Assembly: GCF_001484765.1 (NCBI RefSeq)
Contig: NZ_LLXO01000016.1
Span: 62,001-126,000, forward strand
Source: Entomohabitans teleogrylli
GTDB lineage: Bacteria; Pseudomonadota; Gammaproteobacteria; Enterobacterales; Enterobacteriaceae
Reading direction: 5' to 3'
DNA: 64,000 nt
Position numbers and translations under genes: made by a program. Position 1 is the first letter of the stretch. Every line of letters starts with the position of its first letter. Shown here one piece after another: positions 10,138-19,993 of this stretch. The notes below the pieces were generated by a model. It was not told where the DNA came from and did not search any database. It saw nothing but the letters and a program-made list of their open reading frames with translations.

Positions 10138-11322
10138 TCAGAACTGCGCCTGATGCAGATAGCGCCAGGCGTACTGGGCATAGAGTTCCGCGCCTGCCGC
10201 CATGGTATCTTCATCAATGTTGAAACAGCCGTGGTGGTGCGCGAAATGGCTGCCTTTTTGCTCGTTACCGCAACCGACCAGCGCAAAACAGCCCGGCGCC
10301 TTCTCCATATAGAAACTGAAGTCCTCACCGCCGGTGGTGGGACGCTCGGTCATCAGCGCCTGCTCGCCAAAGGCGTCGCGGATCACCGACTGGGCCAGCA
10401 GTGCGCTGCGTTCATCGTTTATCACTGGTAGCGTACCGTAGGTATATTCTACTTTAGCGCTGGCGCCGTAGACCGCCGCGGTATGTGCGGCGTAACGTTC
10501 AATGGCGGCTTTCAGGCGTTCGCGATCTGCGACGCTGAAGCAGCGTACGGTGCCGTCCAGCACCGCGTTTTCGGCGATGACGTTAAAACGAGTACCGACA
10601 TCCATTTTACCGATGGTGACAACCGCTGAGTCCTGCGCGGCGGTTTCCCGGGACACGATGGCCTGCAGGTTCATCACAAACGAAGAGGCGACTACAGCGG
10701 CATCGACGCAGGCTTCCGGCATTGAACCGTGGCCGCCGCGCCCTTTGAATGACACTTTCAGCAGATCGGCGGAGGCGAAGGTTGAACCGACTTTGCAGGA
10801 GATTTTGCCGGACGGCATCACGGTCCAGATATGGATGCCGAAGACGTTATCAACACCCTCCATGGCCCCCTGGCGCACCATCTCTTTGGCCCCTTCGGCA
10901 ATTTCTTCCGCTGGCTGGAAAATCAGCCGCACGTTGCCTGGCAACTGGTCGCGAATGCTGTGCAGCGCCGCGGCGGCGGTGAGCAGCATTGCGGTGTGGG
11001 CGTCGTGGCCGCAGGCGTGCATTTTTCCTGGCGTTTGCGATTTGTAGCTCAGGCTATCGTTAAGCTCCAGTACCGGCAGCGCGTCCATATCGGCGCGCAG
11101 GCCGACGGTTTTACCGGGCTTAGCGCCCTGAATTTCGGCGATGATGCCGGTAGGGGTGGTGAGCCGGTAACTGATACCGATTTCATCAAGGGCTTTGGCA
11201 ATCTGTTGGGTGGTGCGTTTTTCTTCCCACGGCAATTCCGGGTGGGCGTGCAAATCGCGACGAAAATCGATCATTCGCTGTTGATTTTCTTTAACAAATG
11301 CCGCGATGGCAGGGTTAGTCAT
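10138..11322 (-). CDS. M20D-family amidohydrolase (hippurate hydrolase / AbgA-like)
   Basis: 394-residue metal-dependent amidohydrolase of the M20D type, which includes hippurate hydrolase, N-acetyl-amino-acid deacetylases and AbgA-like aminoacyl hydrolases. Motifs in order: RRDLHAHPEL (21-30), DMDALP (78-83), HACGHDAH (102-109, with metal ligands C104 and H106), QPAEE (136-140) and a lid domain with GHGSMP. The start overlaps the end of the upstream M20C gene by 8 bp and has an AGGAG ribosome site. It is last in a three-gene operon with that enzyme and a permease. The acyl substrate cannot be told from sequence. Confidence 0.85.
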   Translation of the reverse strand: MTNPAIAAFVKENQQRMIDFRRDLHAHPELPWEEKRTTQQIAKALDEIGISYRLTTPTGIIAEIQGAKPGKTVGLRADMDALPVLELNDSLSYKSQTPGKMHACGHDAHTAMLLTAAAALHSIRDQLPGNVRLIFQPAEEIAEGAKEMVRQGAMEGVDNVFGIHIWTVMPSGKISCKVGSTFASADLLKVSFKGRGGHGSMPEACVDAAVVASSFVMNLQAIVSRETAAQDSAVVTIGKMDVGTRFNVIAENAVLDGTVRCFSVADRERLKAAIERYAAHTAAVYGASAKVEYTYGTLPVINDERSALLAQSVIRDAFGEQALMTERPTTGGEDFSFYMEKAPGCFALVGCGNEQKGSHFAHHHGCFNIDEDTMAAGAELYAQYAWRYLHQAQF

Positions 11323-12559
11323 GGCTCCTGGCCTCCGTAATAGTTTTAACCGCGTGGAAAATCACCTCCACGCCTTTAGCGATCTGTTCGGCGTCGGTCC
11401 ATTCATCCGGGTGATGGCTCAGCCCGTCGCGGCTGGGCACGAATACCAGCCCGGTGGGGGTCAGGCCGGCGAAGATCATCGCATCGTGGCCGGCGCCGCT
11501 GACCATGGTTTTACAGCTGAAGCCCAGTTTGTCACACTGCTGCCCGAGGTTATGGGTGATTTCCGGGTCCATCGGCGTGGGGGGGACATACAGCGTTTGT
11601 TCGATATTCGCGCTGATACCGTCGACCGCCTGGCGATGGATGGCTTCACGGGTCTGTTCAATGACCTGACGCAGTTTTTGCTCGTCCCGGGAACGGATAT
11701 CCACCGAAAACACCACCTGATGCGGAATAACGTTGGAACCGTTGGGATAGACCTGCAGTTTCCCGACGGTGGCCACGGTAGCTTCGCCGGCCTGACGGGC
11801 GAAGTCCCCCACCTGACTGATAATGTGGCTGGCGGCCACCAGCGCATCCTGGCGGCGGTCCATCGGTGTGGTGCCGGCGTGGCCGGCCTTGCCGGTCAGC
11901 GTGACGGTCAGTTGGGTCATACCGACAATCACATCGACGATGCCGATGTCGGTACCGGTTTGTTCCAGTACCGGCCCTTGTTCAATGTGTAACTCAATAA
12001 AGGCTTTCAGCGATTCCGGCGCGCGTACCACGCTGGTAATTTCCTGCGGCGCATAGCCGGCATCCGCCATGCGCTGAGCGGCGCTGATCCCGGCGCTGTC
12101 GCGTAGGTTTGCCAGGGTTTGAGCGGTGATATGGCCCGCCATCGCCGAGGAGGCCAGTAGCCCGCGCTCGAAGCTGGCGCCTTCTTCTTCCACCAGCGCC
12201 ACCACCTCCAGCGGATAGTCGGGCTTTAAGCCCTGCTCGTGGAACAGGGTGGCGATTTCCAGCGCCATAATCACCCCGGCCGCGCCGTCGAAGGCGCCGC
12301 CGTGGGGAACGGTATCGAAATGGGAGCCGATCATCACCGCCGGGAGGCTGGGACTGGCGCCCGGCAGCGTGCCGATAACGTTGCCCATTGCGTCTTTTCG
12401 CACCTGCAGGCCAGCCTGCTCCATTTGCTTACGCAGCCAACCGCGCGCCTCACGGGCCTGTGGGCTGTAGCTCATCCGGGTGATGCCCTTACCCGGGGTG
12501 GCGTTAAATTCGGCCAGTTCATCAAGGAACCGCTTAATACGGGTACTGCTGACGTTCAT
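11315..12559 (-). CDS. M20C-type Zn hydrolase (allantoate amidohydrolase / N-carbamoyl-L-amino acid hydrolase family)
   Basis: 414 residues with the family pattern of AllC/HyuC: GSHFDTV (H80), FDGAAGV (D91), the EEEGASF acidic pair (125-126), ELHIEQGP and the C-terminal SHHPDEWT. These enzymes hydrolyse ureido or amide bonds of small amino-acid derivatives. I start at ATG 12559, where AGGA stands 7 bp upstream; ATG 12562 and an in-frame TTG at 12574 are possible alternatives, the latter overlapping the permease gene. No other allantoin-pathway gene is nearby, so allantoate itself is not favoured. Confidence 0.82.
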   Translation of the reverse strand: MNVSSTRIKRFLDELAEFNATPGKGITRMSYSPQAREARGWLRKQMEQAGLQVRKDAMGNVIGTLPGASPSLPAVMIGSHFDTVPHGGAFDGAAGVIMALEIATLFHEQGLKPDYPLEVVALVEEEGASFERGLLASSAMAGHITAQTLANLRDSAGISAAQRMADAGYAPQEITSVVRAPESLKAFIELHIEQGPVLEQTGTDIGIVDVIVGMTQLTVTLTGKAGHAGTTPMDRRQDALVAASHIISQVGDFARQAGEATVATVGKLQVYPNGSNVIPHQVVFSVDIRSRDEQKLRQVIEQTREAIHRQAVDGISANIEQTLYVPPTPMDPEITHNLGQQCDKLGFSCKTMVSGAGHDAMIFAGLTPTGLVFVPSRDGLSHHPDEWTDAEQIAKGVEVIFHAVKTITEARSHD

Positions 12560-12563
12560 CATT

Positions 12564-13787
12564 TTATCCTGCAACCGGAGTGATATAGCTAACCAGAATA
12601 CCGGCCAGCACGACAGAAACCATCGTAACGGAGATAAAGCCGCCGACCAGCATTGGTCCCAACATGTGATGGGTCAAGACTTCACGCTCTTTCTCGTCGC
12701 GGGTCAGAGAGTTGATGGCTTCATTAGTAATAATGTAGTCCGCCGGGAAGCCGTACAGGGCGGTCAGGGAGATAGCGAAGGCCATCGGCATATTGACGCC
12801 GAGCAGTTTGCCGACCACCCAGGAGACCAGGAACATACCGATGACCGCCGTGGCGATCAGCACCAGCATCGGGTAAATCAGGCGCAGCAGCATTTCCGGC
12901 GTGGCTTTGTTGAGGGTGTCGAAAATAAACAGCATCAGCCCCATCACCGCGAAGCCAAATCCATTGGCTTTCTGCAGTACCTGACGTTCGAGGAAACCGA
13001 ACGAGGTAAAGACGACGCCAAACAGCAGACACAGGACAAACGGACTAATGCTTACCAGTGGCGCACACAGATCGGAGACCCACCAGGCGAGAAAACCGAC
13101 AAACGCCAGGCGCAGGAACTTAAAGTAGCTGGTGTTGTACTGGGTGGGGATGGCGCTGAACAGGCGCGGCATTTTTTCTTCGCCGGCAACGGTGGTGGCC
13201 GGCGATTTATCCACGGTTTCCACCGGAACGTGGCTTTTCCACTCGCCGCGGCGGTATTTTTCCAGGACGTGCCTGCCTTCGCGCTGCAGCATGATGGCGG
13301 TCAGCGGGTAACCGGCGAAACCCTGCATGACATAAATCAGAATCGCGAATACCGACAGATCGACCAGCCCGGCTTCGGCGGCTCCTTTGGACATGATCAG
13401 CGACGAGACAATACCGCCCACTAATGGCGGAATGGTCACCAGCGCGGTGTTCATGTCGAACAGCACCATACAGACGGCGAAAACCGCGACGATGATGCCG
13501 GCGATACCGGCGAGGGCGATAACCACCGTTTTCCACTGCTGTCCCAGCTCTTTCAGGGACAACAGCGTCCCCATGTTGGTAATCAGCAGATACATCAGCA
13601 TCACGGCGATTGCCGGCGTGATCCCTGCCCGGCTGATGATATCTGTCGGGAAGATGGTCCAGTAACCGACCAGGAACAGAACCGCGCAGACGAATACCGA
13701 AGGTATCCAGGCTTTTGAACGGGTGGAAACGACGTCGCCAATATAAAGAATGGCAATAATAATGACTAACGCTACCATCTGGGTCAT
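12564..13787 (-). CDS. Predicted polytopic permease, substrate unknown
   Basis: 407 residues, mostly hydrophobic, with roughly ten membrane segments and one long cytoplasmic loop near 165-220 (charged, EKYRRGEWKSH). The segment LTALYGFPADYIITNEAI near the C-terminus is polar within a membrane region, as in re-entrant loops of secondary carriers. I do not recognise the family with certainty. It is the first gene of the minus-strand operon with two M20 hydrolases, so import of an amide- or ureido-linked amino-acid derivative is a reasonable inference. Confidence 0.7.
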   Translation of the reverse strand: MTQMVALVIIIAILYIGDVVSTRSKAWIPSVFVCAVLFLVGYWTIFPTDIISRAGITPAIAVMLMYLLITNMGTLLSLKELGQQWKTVVIALAGIAGIIVAVFAVCMVLFDMNTALVTIPPLVGGIVSSLIMSKGAAEAGLVDLSVFAILIYVMQGFAGYPLTAIMLQREGRHVLEKYRRGEWKSHVPVETVDKSPATTVAGEEKMPRLFSAIPTQYNTSYFKFLRLAFVGFLAWWVSDLCAPLVSISPFVLCLLFGVVFTSFGFLERQVLQKANGFGFAVMGLMLFIFDTLNKATPEMLLRLIYPMLVLIATAVIGMFLVSWVVGKLLGVNMPMAFAISLTALYGFPADYIITNEAINSLTRDEKEREVLTHHMLGPMLVGGFISVTMVSVVLAGILVSYITPVAG

Positions 13788-14223
13788 TGTTAACTTCCGT
13801 TGTTAGTTTTGTTATCAGGATATTGTGTGGTGTATTTATAATAATTATCGGATTATTAGTTACATATAATTGTCTGCCAAAGTCAAACTTCGTTCGGAAA
13901 GTCAGAGTATCATCTGGCTATCTGCCGCTACTGGCAGACTATCTGTGGGAAAGTTTTATTATTCTGGTAATTAATTGTAGGATTTTTTCTGGCCATATAT
14001 TGCGGTGAATTGTGGCTGGCGGTTAGGGTCTGGCGGTGGGTCGGTCTCTTCGCGGTAAAATCACCGGGTAGTAGGTCGCACTCAGGTGATGTTGCTGAAA
14101 GTCATTTTATTTTAAAAAAATGTTACCTCTATCCATAGGCAACGTGGCGATAGCTCTTTATAATCCTGCGCCAGGTCTTACCGGGTATCCGGTGCAAACA
14201 GAACAACATTACAAGAGGTTATC
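13788..14223. other. Divergent intergenic region, permease / ndk
   Basis: 436 bp without a credible gene. The half next to the permease is AT-rich. TCTGCC (13921-13926) and GGCAGA (13933-13938) form a short inverted repeat. The ndk-proximal end holds an ndk promoter candidate. The permease promoter must also lie here but I cannot place it. Confidence 0.6.
14136..14164 (+). promoter_or_regulatory. Candidate sigma-70 promoter of ndk
   Basis: Consensus -10 TATAAT at 14159-14164 with TAGGCA (four of six matches to TTGACA) at 14136-14141, 17-bp spacer. It lies 60 bp before the ndk ATG. Confidence 0.55.
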
Positions 14224-14655
14224 ATGGCTATTGAACGTACTTTTTCCATCCTTAAGCCTAACGCGGTGGCAAAAAACGTTATTGGCAACATTTTCGCGCG
14301 TTTTGAAACGGCGGGACTGAAAATTGTCGGTACTAAAATGGTACATCTGTCTTCCGATCAGGCGCGTGGTTTCTATGCCGAGCATGAAGGCAAACCTTTC
14401 TTTGATGGCCTGGTGGCGTTCATGACCTCCGGCCCGATTGTGGTCAGCGTACTGGAAGGGGAAGACGCGGTGCGTCGCCACCGTGAAATTCTTGGCGCAA
14501 CCAACCCGGCGAACGCGCTGGCCGGCACTCTGCGCGCCGACTATGCTGACAGCCTGACCGAAAACGGTACCCACGGTTCTGATTCCGTGGAATCCGCCGC
14601 CCGCGAAATCGCCTATTTCTTTGCAGAAGGCGAAGTTTGCCCGCGTACCCGCTAA
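14224..14655 (+). CDS. ndk: Nucleoside diphosphate kinase
   Basis: Equilibrates nucleoside di- and triphosphates through a phosphohistidine intermediate. It has 143 residues as in E. coli. The active-site motif NGTHGSDS places the catalytic histidine at H117; the KPNAV nucleotide-binding segment is at 11-15. The ATG has AGAGG upstream. Single-gene unit, with its own promoter candidate and a strong terminator. Confidence 0.98.
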   Translation: MAIERTFSILKPNAVAKNVIGNIFARFETAGLKIVGTKMVHLSSDQARGFYAEHEGKPFFDGLVAFMTSGPIVVSVLEGEDAVRRHREILGATNPANALAGTLRADYADSLTENGTHGSDSVESAAREIAYFFAEGEVCPRTR

Positions 14656-14742
14656 GCGCGCTTGTTAAGCGGTAGTTACACTTTTATTTTGTCGCACTCG
14701 CGATAAGACGTAGCAACGCCGCAGCGGAATTTGTACAATACC

Positions 14743-14780
14743 GCGCCCCGCATCACCGTATGCCGGGGCGCTTCTTTTTT
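14743..14780 (+). terminator. Rho-independent terminator between ndk and rlmN
   Basis: Perfect stem GCGCCCCG (14743-14750) / CGGGGCGC (14764-14771), 13-nt loop, then TTCTTTTTT. It ends 49 bp before the rlmN start and may also attenuate readthrough into rlmN. Confidence 0.85.
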
Positions 14781-14829
14781 CTTAAACCTACCTGGGGCCA
14801 TAACGTGTAACAACGAGGCCGGAAAACAT

Positions 14830-15996
14830 ATGTCTGAGCAAATGATCACCACCGGGACGCCCGCGTCCGACGCTTCCGTTAATGTAGAAAAAGTGAACCT
14901 GCTGGATCTGAACCGCCAGCAGATGCGCGAGTTTTTTAAAGAACTGGGTGAAAAGCCTTTTCGCGCCGACCAGGTGATGAAATGGATTTATCACTACTGT
15001 TGCGACGACTTTGATGACATGACGGATATCAATAAGGTGCTGCGCGCGCGCCTGAAAACGGTAGCGGAAATTCGTGCGCCGCAGGTGGTGGAAGAGCAGC
15101 GCTCCTCCGATGGCACCATTAAATGGGCCATCGCCGTTGGCGATCAGCGGGTAGAGACCGTGTATATTCCGGAAGACGATCGCGCCACGCTGTGTGTCTC
15201 CTCCCAGGTGGGTTGTGCGCTGGAGTGCAAGTTTTGCTCCACGGCTCAGCAGGGCTTTAACCGTAACCTGCGGGTATCGGAAATTATTGGCCAGGTGTGG
15301 CGCGCGGCGAAAATTATCGGCGCCGCGAAGGTCACCGGCCAGCGTCCGATCACCAATGTGGTGATGATGGGCATGGGCGAGCCGCTGTTGAACCTGACCA
15401 ATGTCGTGCCGGCGATGGAGATCATGCTGGATGATTTCGGTTTTGGTCTCTCCAAGCGCCGCGTTACGCTGTCCACCTCCGGGGTGGTGCCGGCGCTGGA
15501 TAAACTGGGCGATATGATCGATGTGGCGCTGGCGATTTCTCTGCACGCCCCTACCGATGAGATTCGTGACGATATTGTCCCGATCAACCGTAAGTACAAT
15601 ATTGAGACCTTCCTTAGCGCGGTACGTCGTTACCTGGAGAAATCCAATGCCAATCAGGGACGTGTCACCGTAGAGTACGTGATGCTCGACCATGTGAATG
15701 ATGGCACCGAGCATGCGCACCAGTTGGCCGAATGTCTGAAAAATACGCCGTGCAAAATTAACCTGATTCCGTGGAACCCGTTCCCCGGCGCGCCGTATGG
15801 CCGTAGCTCCAACAGCCGCATTGACCGTTTCTCCAAAGTGTTAATGGAGTATGGGTTTACCACCATTGTTCGGAAGACCCGCGGCGACGATATCGACGCC
15901 GCCTGCGGACAATTGGCCGGAGATGTGATCGACCGCACCAAGCGTACGCTGCGTAAGCGGATGCAGGGTGAACCGATCGCTGTAAAAGCAGTCTGA
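14830..15996 (+). CDS. rlmN: Dual-specificity RNA methyltransferase RlmN
   Basis: Radical-SAM enzyme that methylates C2 of A2503 in 23S rRNA and A37 in a set of tRNAs. The ATG at 14830 gives 388 residues starting MSEQ; an in-frame extension to 14731 has no homologue support. The 4Fe-4S motif CxxxCxxC is C129, C133, C136 (CALECKFC). The two mechanistic cysteines are C122 (TLCVSS) and C359 (DAACGQ). The protein is four residues longer than E. coli RlmN because of its variable N-terminus. Confidence 0.97.
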   Translation: MSEQMITTGTPASDASVNVEKVNLLDLNRQQMREFFKELGEKPFRADQVMKWIYHYCCDDFDDMTDINKVLRARLKTVAEIRAPQVVEEQRSSDGTIKWAIAVGDQRVETVYIPEDDRATLCVSSQVGCALECKFCSTAQQGFNRNLRVSEIIGQVWRAAKIIGAAKVTGQRPITNVVMMGMGEPLLNLTNVVPAMEIMLDDFGFGLSKRRVTLSTSGVVPALDKLGDMIDVALAISLHAPTDEIRDDIVPINRKYNIETFLSAVRRYLEKSNANQGRVTVEYVMLDHVNDGTEHAHQLAECLKNTPCKINLIPWNPFPGAPYGRSSNSRIDRFSKVLMEYGFTTIVRKTRGDDIDAACGQLAGDVIDRTKRTLRKRMQGEPIAVKAV

Positions 15997-16399
15997 CAAA
16001 ATAGCATGGGCCACCCGCACGGCCCCTGTGAGGCAAAATGGTCACAGGCTGTGCGGATGAACCGGAAGCGGGCAAGAATTACGGTGCGTTTCCTGGCGCT
16101 TTAAGGCAGTATGTAGCGGCACAACAATAGTTTAGCCGCTCTGCGCTAAACTAATTCTGCGCCAGTAACCAGACAGAGTGGGAAATTCTGTCTAAGGTTA
16201 ACTCACCTGGCGTGAGCGAGAGTGAGTAACGCATCATTAGTTTGCGTTCCGTGAAGCAGCTTTGTGCCGGTGGTTTATCCGTGCACTGGTCCGCCGGGGC
16301 ATCGATGTAAGATCTTTTCGCGGCACGGGCCCGATTCGGTGACACAGAGTCAGCCCGGTGTCTGGTTCCTTAATCAAACAGTACCAGCAGTTGTAGCTA
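15997..16399. other. rlmN-rodZ intergenic region with several inverted repeats
   Basis: 403 bp without a convincing gene. Three perfect short inverted repeats are visible: CCTGTGA/TCACAGG (16025-16048), TAGTTTAGC/GCTAAACTA (16128-16153) and AGACAGA/TCTGTCT (within 16172-16194). None has a T run. They may be RNA stem-loops in the rodZ leader or protein sites; nothing decides. Confidence 0.5.
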
Positions 16400-17422
16400 A
16401 TGAATACTGAAGCCACTCAAGAACAGAATGCAGCACAAACCACGGGCGTACGGCTACGGGCCGCTCGCGAAAAAATGGGGCTCACCCAACAGGCGGTGGC
16501 GGAACGCCTGTGCCTGAAGGTTTCTACCGTCCGGGATATTGAAGCCGATAATACGCCGAGCGATCTGGCGGCAACGTTTCTGCGTGGCTACATCCGCTCT
16601 TATGCCCGCCTCGTGCATATCCCGGAAGAAGAACTGCTGCCGATGATGGCCAAACAGGCTCCCATCAGAGCGGCGAAAGTGCAGCCGATGCAAAGTTTTT
16701 CGCTGGGCAAACGGCGCAAAAAGCGCGATGGCTGGCTGATGAGTTTTACCTGGCTGGTGCTTTTTGTGGTGGTCGGTCTGACCGGCGCCTGGTGGTGGCA
16801 AAACCACAAAGCGCAGCAGGATGAGATTGTCTCGATGGCCGATCAATCCACTGCGGCGCTTAACAATAGCGGCACATCGCAACCGATTTCCTTAAGCCCT
16901 GACGATCGCGCCAGCGAACCGGCGGCGCCGGTCGGCGGTCCTGCCGAGCAGAATGGCGCCGTAGCGCCGGCGGGTAACGAAAACGCGACGGCGAGCGCCA
17001 GCGGGCAGCAAAGCGTTGCGCCAGCGGCGACGCCGGAAACTCACCCGGTGGTATCCCCGAGCCAGGCGAATGTCGATAATATGGCGACCGCGAATACCGG
17101 CAACGCTGGCGCTGCGCCACTGCCGGTAGAGCCTGCGCAAACCGCGGCGCCTGCCGCCGATCCTAACGCGCTGGTGATGAATTTCACCGCTGATTGCTGG
17201 CTGGAAGTCACCGACGCTACCGGTAAAAAATTGTTCAGCGGTATGCAGCGCAAAGATGGCAACCTCAATCTGGCAGGGCAGGCGCCCTATAAACTGAAAA
17301 TTGGCGCCCCGGCGGCCGTACAGATCCAGTATCAGGGGAAAGCCGTCGATCTCAGTCGTTTTATCAGAAATAACCAGGTTGCGCGTCTGACTCTCCAGGC
17401 TGAGCCTTCAGCGGTGCAGTAA
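16400..17422 (+). CDS. rodZ: Cytoskeletal membrane protein RodZ
   Basis: RodZ links MreB filaments to the elongation machinery and sets rod shape. It has 340 residues (337 in E. coli). A Cro/CI-like HTH domain spans about 15-75 ([13 protein letters not shown]), followed by the basic segment GKRRKKRD, one membrane helix at about 112-132, a low-complexity Ala/Pro/Gln-rich periplasmic stretch (140-250), and a C-terminal beta domain (255-335). It is followed after 27 bp by ispG, the E. coli arrangement. Confidence 0.96.
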   Translation: MNTEATQEQNAAQTTGVRLRAAREKMGLTQQAVAERLCLKVSTVRDIEADNTPSDLAATFLRGYIRSYARLVHIPEEELLPMMAKQAPIRAAKVQPMQSFSLGKRRKKRDGWLMSFTWLVLFVVVGLTGAWWWQNHKAQQDEIVSMADQSTAALNNSGTSQPISLSPDDRASEPAAPVGGPAEQNGAVAPAGNENATASASGQQSVAPAATPETHPVVSPSQANVDNMATANTGNAGAAPLPVEPAQTAAPAADPNALVMNFTADCWLEVTDATGKKLFSGMQRKDGNLNLAGQAPYKLKIGAPAAVQIQYQGKAVDLSRFIRNNQVARLTLQAEPSAVQ

Positions 17423-17449
17423 CAGACGGGCTAATGGAGAGAGTGGTAT

Positions 17450-18568
17450 ATGCATAACGAAGCGCCCATTCAGCGTAGAAAATCCACGCGGATTTACGTC
17501 GGGAATGTGCCGATTGGCGATGGCGCGCCCATCGCCGTTCAGTCAATGACTAACACCCGTACCACCGATGTGGAAGCGACAGTCAATCAGATTAAAGCCC
17601 TTGAGCGCGTCGGCGCGGATATCGTTCGCGTTTCGGTGCCGACCATGGATGCCGCCGAGGCATTCCGCCTGATCAAACAGCAGGTTAATGTGCCGCTGGT
17701 GGCGGATATTCACTTTGATTACCGCATTGCCCTGAAAGTGGCGGAGTACGGCGTTGACTGTCTGCGTATCAATCCGGGCAACATCGGTAACGAAGAGCGT
17801 ATCCGCATGGTGGTGGACTGCGCCCGGGACAAAAACATTCCGATTCGCATCGGCGTGAATGCCGGTTCGCTGGAAAAAGATCTGCAGGAGAAATACGGCG
17901 AACCGACTCCGCGAGCGCTGCTGGAATCCGCCATGCGCCATGTCGATCACCTCGATCGTCTTAACTTCAATCAGTTCAAGGTGAGTGTTAAAGCGTCGGA
18001 CGTTTTCCTGGCGGTGGAATCCTATCGCCTGCTGGCGAAAGAGATCGATCAGCCGCTGCACCTCGGGATCACCGAGGCTGGCGGCGCTCGCAGCGGCGCG
18101 GTGAAATCGGCGATCGGTCTCGGACTGCTGCTGTCCGAAGGGATCGGCGATACGCTGCGCGTGTCGCTGGCGGCAGATCCGGTAGAAGAGATCAAAGTCG
18201 GTTTTGATATTCTGAAATCGCTGCGCATTCGTTCGCGCGGTATCAACTTTATTGCCTGCCCGACCTGCTCGCGTCAGGAGTTCGATGTGATTGGCACCGT
18301 CAATGCCCTGGAGCAGCGGCTGGAAGATATCATCACGCCGATGGATGTCTCGATTATCGGCTGCGTGGTGAATGGTCCCGGCGAAGCTTTGGTGTCAACG
18401 CTCGGCGTGACCGGCGGCAATAAAAAGAGCGGCTTCTATGAAGACGGCTCGCGCAAAGATCGCCTTGATAATGACGATATGATCAACCAGCTGGAAGCGC
18501 GGATTCGCGCTAAAGCCACCATGCTGGATGAAGCGCGGCGCATTGACGTTCAGCAACTGGAAAAATAA
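17450..18568 (+). CDS. ispG: 4-hydroxy-3-methylbut-2-enyl diphosphate synthase IspG
   Basis: Penultimate enzyme of the MEP isoprenoid pathway, converting MEcPP to HMBPP with a [4Fe-4S] cluster. The 372 residues equal E. coli. Cluster ligands C270 and C273 are in ACPTCSR; the third cysteine and a glutamate are in the C-terminal [10 protein letters not shown] segment. It depends on Fe-S assembly such as the isc genes at the window start, though it is not co-regulated by position. Confidence 0.98.
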   Translation: MHNEAPIQRRKSTRIYVGNVPIGDGAPIAVQSMTNTRTTDVEATVNQIKALERVGADIVRVSVPTMDAAEAFRLIKQQVNVPLVADIHFDYRIALKVAEYGVDCLRINPGNIGNEERIRMVVDCARDKNIPIRIGVNAGSLEKDLQEKYGEPTPRALLESAMRHVDHLDRLNFNQFKVSVKASDVFLAVESYRLLAKEIDQPLHLGITEAGGARSGAVKSAIGLGLLLSEGIGDTLRVSLAADPVEEIKVGFDILKSLRIRSRGINFIACPTCSRQEFDVIGTVNALEQRLEDIITPMDVSIIGCVVNGPGEALVSTLGVTGGNKKSGFYEDGSRKDRLDNDDMINQLEARIRAKATMLDEARRIDVQQLEK

Positions 18569-18576
18569 TGCAAGCT

Positions 18577-18595
18577 GGGAAGCGACGGGCTTCCC
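18577..18595 (+). repeat. Stem-loop after ispG
   Basis: Perfect GGGAAGC (18577-18583) / GCTTCCC (18589-18595) with a 5-nt loop, no T run. Probably an mRNA 3' stem or processing site. Confidence 0.4.
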
Positions 18596-18604
18596 GTGTA
18601 TGAT

Positions 18605-18659
18605 TGAACCCGCCAGGCGTCCGGTTAATCGGGCTATCTGGATTCCGGGTTCATTTTTT
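18605..18659 (+). terminator. Terminator between ispG and hisS
   Basis: Long stem TGAACCCG (18605-18612) / CGGGTTCA (18646-18653), with inner pairing CCAG/CTGG, then six T. It ends 24 bp before hisS, so full termination would require a hisS promoter inside or upstream of it. Confidence 0.65.
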
Positions 18660-18683
18660 GTATCAGATAACTAGAGACTAAAC

Positions 18684-19958
18684 GTGGCAAAGAACATTCA
18701 AGCCATCCGCGGCATGAACGATTATCTGCCGGGCGAAACCGCCGTCTGGCAGCGCATTGAAGGCATTCTTAAGCAGGTGCTCGGCAGCTACGGTTACAGC
18801 GAAATCCGTTTGCCGATTGTAGAGCAGACCCCGTTATTCAAACGCGCGATCGGTGAAGTGACCGATGTGGTTGAAAAAGAGATGTATACCTTTGAGGACC
18901 GCAACGGCGAAAGCCTGACGCTGCGCCCTGAAGGCACCGCGGGCTGCGTGCGCGCCGGGATCGAACATGGTCTGCTGTACAATCAGGAACAGCGCTTATG
19001 GTATATCGGTCCAATGTTCCGCTACGAACGTCCCCAGAAAGGGCGCTACCGCCAGTTCCATCAACTGGGCGCTGAGGTGTTTGGCCTGCAGGGGCCGGAT
19101 GTCGACGCTGAGCTGATCATGCTTACTGCCCGCTGGTGGCGCGCGCTGGGCATCGACCAGCATGTCACGCTGGAACTGAACTCTATCGGCTCCCTGGACG
19201 CCCGGGCCAATTATCGCGACGCGCTGGTGGCGTTTCTTGAACAGCACAAAGATAAGCTGGATGAAGACTGCCTGCGCCGTATGTACAGCAACCCGTTGCG
19301 GGTGCTGGACAGCAAAAATCCCGAGGTTCAGGCGCTGCTGAACGACGCGCCGGCGCTGGGGGATTATCTGGACGACGAATCCCGGGAACATTTTTCCGGT
19401 CTGTGCCGTTACCTTGACGCGGCGGGGATTCGGTATACTGTCAATCAGCGCCTGGTGCGCGGGCTGGATTACTATAACCGCACCGTTTTCGAATGGGTCA
19501 CCAGCGCGCTGGGCGCCCAGGGGACGGTATGCGCCGGCGGCCGTTACGACGGCCTGGTGGAGCAACTGGGCGGGCGTCCGACGCCGGGCGTCGGTTTTGC
19601 CATGGGGCTGGAACGTCTGGTATTGCTGGTTCAGGCCATTAATCCGGAATTTAAAGCCGAATCCGTTGTCGATATATACCTGATTGCTTCTGGCGCCGGG
19701 ACTCAGACGGCGGCCATGCTGCTGGCCGAGCAGGTTCGGGATGTATTGCCGGCAGTGAAACTAATGACCAATTATGGCGGCGGCAACTTTAAGAAGCAGT
19801 TTGCTCGCGCCGACAAATGGGGCGCGCGCGTCGCCCTGGTGCTGGGTGAAGACGAAGTCGCCAGCCAGCAGGTAGTGGTGAAAGATTTGCGTTCAGGTGA
19901 GCAGCAGACTGTCGCGCAAAGCGACTTGGCGGCGCATCTGCAGGCGCTACTGGGTTAA
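18684..19958 (+). CDS. hisS: Histidyl-tRNA synthetase
   Basis: Class II synthetase charging tRNA-His. It has 424 residues, the E. coli length. Motif 2 lies around [21 protein letters not shown], and the histidine-specific motifs [15 protein letters not shown] and [10 protein letters not shown] are intact. Motif 3 is [11 protein letters not shown]. The start is GTG at 18684, giving the same [17 protein letters not shown]-terminus as E. coli. Confidence 0.98.
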   Translation: MAKNIQAIRGMNDYLPGETAVWQRIEGILKQVLGSYGYSEIRLPIVEQTPLFKRAIGEVTDVVEKEMYTFEDRNGESLTLRPEGTAGCVRAGIEHGLLYNQEQRLWYIGPMFRYERPQKGRYRQFHQLGAEVFGLQGPDVDAELIMLTARWWRALGIDQHVTLELNSIGSLDARANYRDALVAFLEQHKDKLDEDCLRRMYSNPLRVLDSKNPEVQALLNDAPALGDYLDDESREHFSGLCRYLDAAGIRYTVNQRLVRGLDYYNRTVFEWVTSALGAQGTVCAGGRYDGLVEQLGGRPTPGVGFAMGLERLVLLVQAINPEFKAESVVDIYLIASGAGTQTAAMLLAEQVRDVLPAVKLMTNYGGGNFKKQFARADKWGARVALVLGEDEVASQQVVVKDLRSGEQQTVAQSDLAAHLQALLG

Positions 19959-19993
19959 CTTCCCCGCTATTTATCGTTAAGGAGAAGGACTGC

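Noticed and set aside
14788-15720. 310-codon minus-strand frame opposite rlmN
   Set aside because: rlmN is intact and conserved; the antisense frame has no recognisable domain.
16025-16048. Possible CRP site in the rlmN-rodZ gap (TGTGA...TCACA)
   Set aside because: Half-sites are 10 bp apart rather than the required 6.
16151-16345. 64-codon minus-strand frame in the rlmN-rodZ gap
   Set aside because: No ribosome site, no family match; overlaps inverted repeats.
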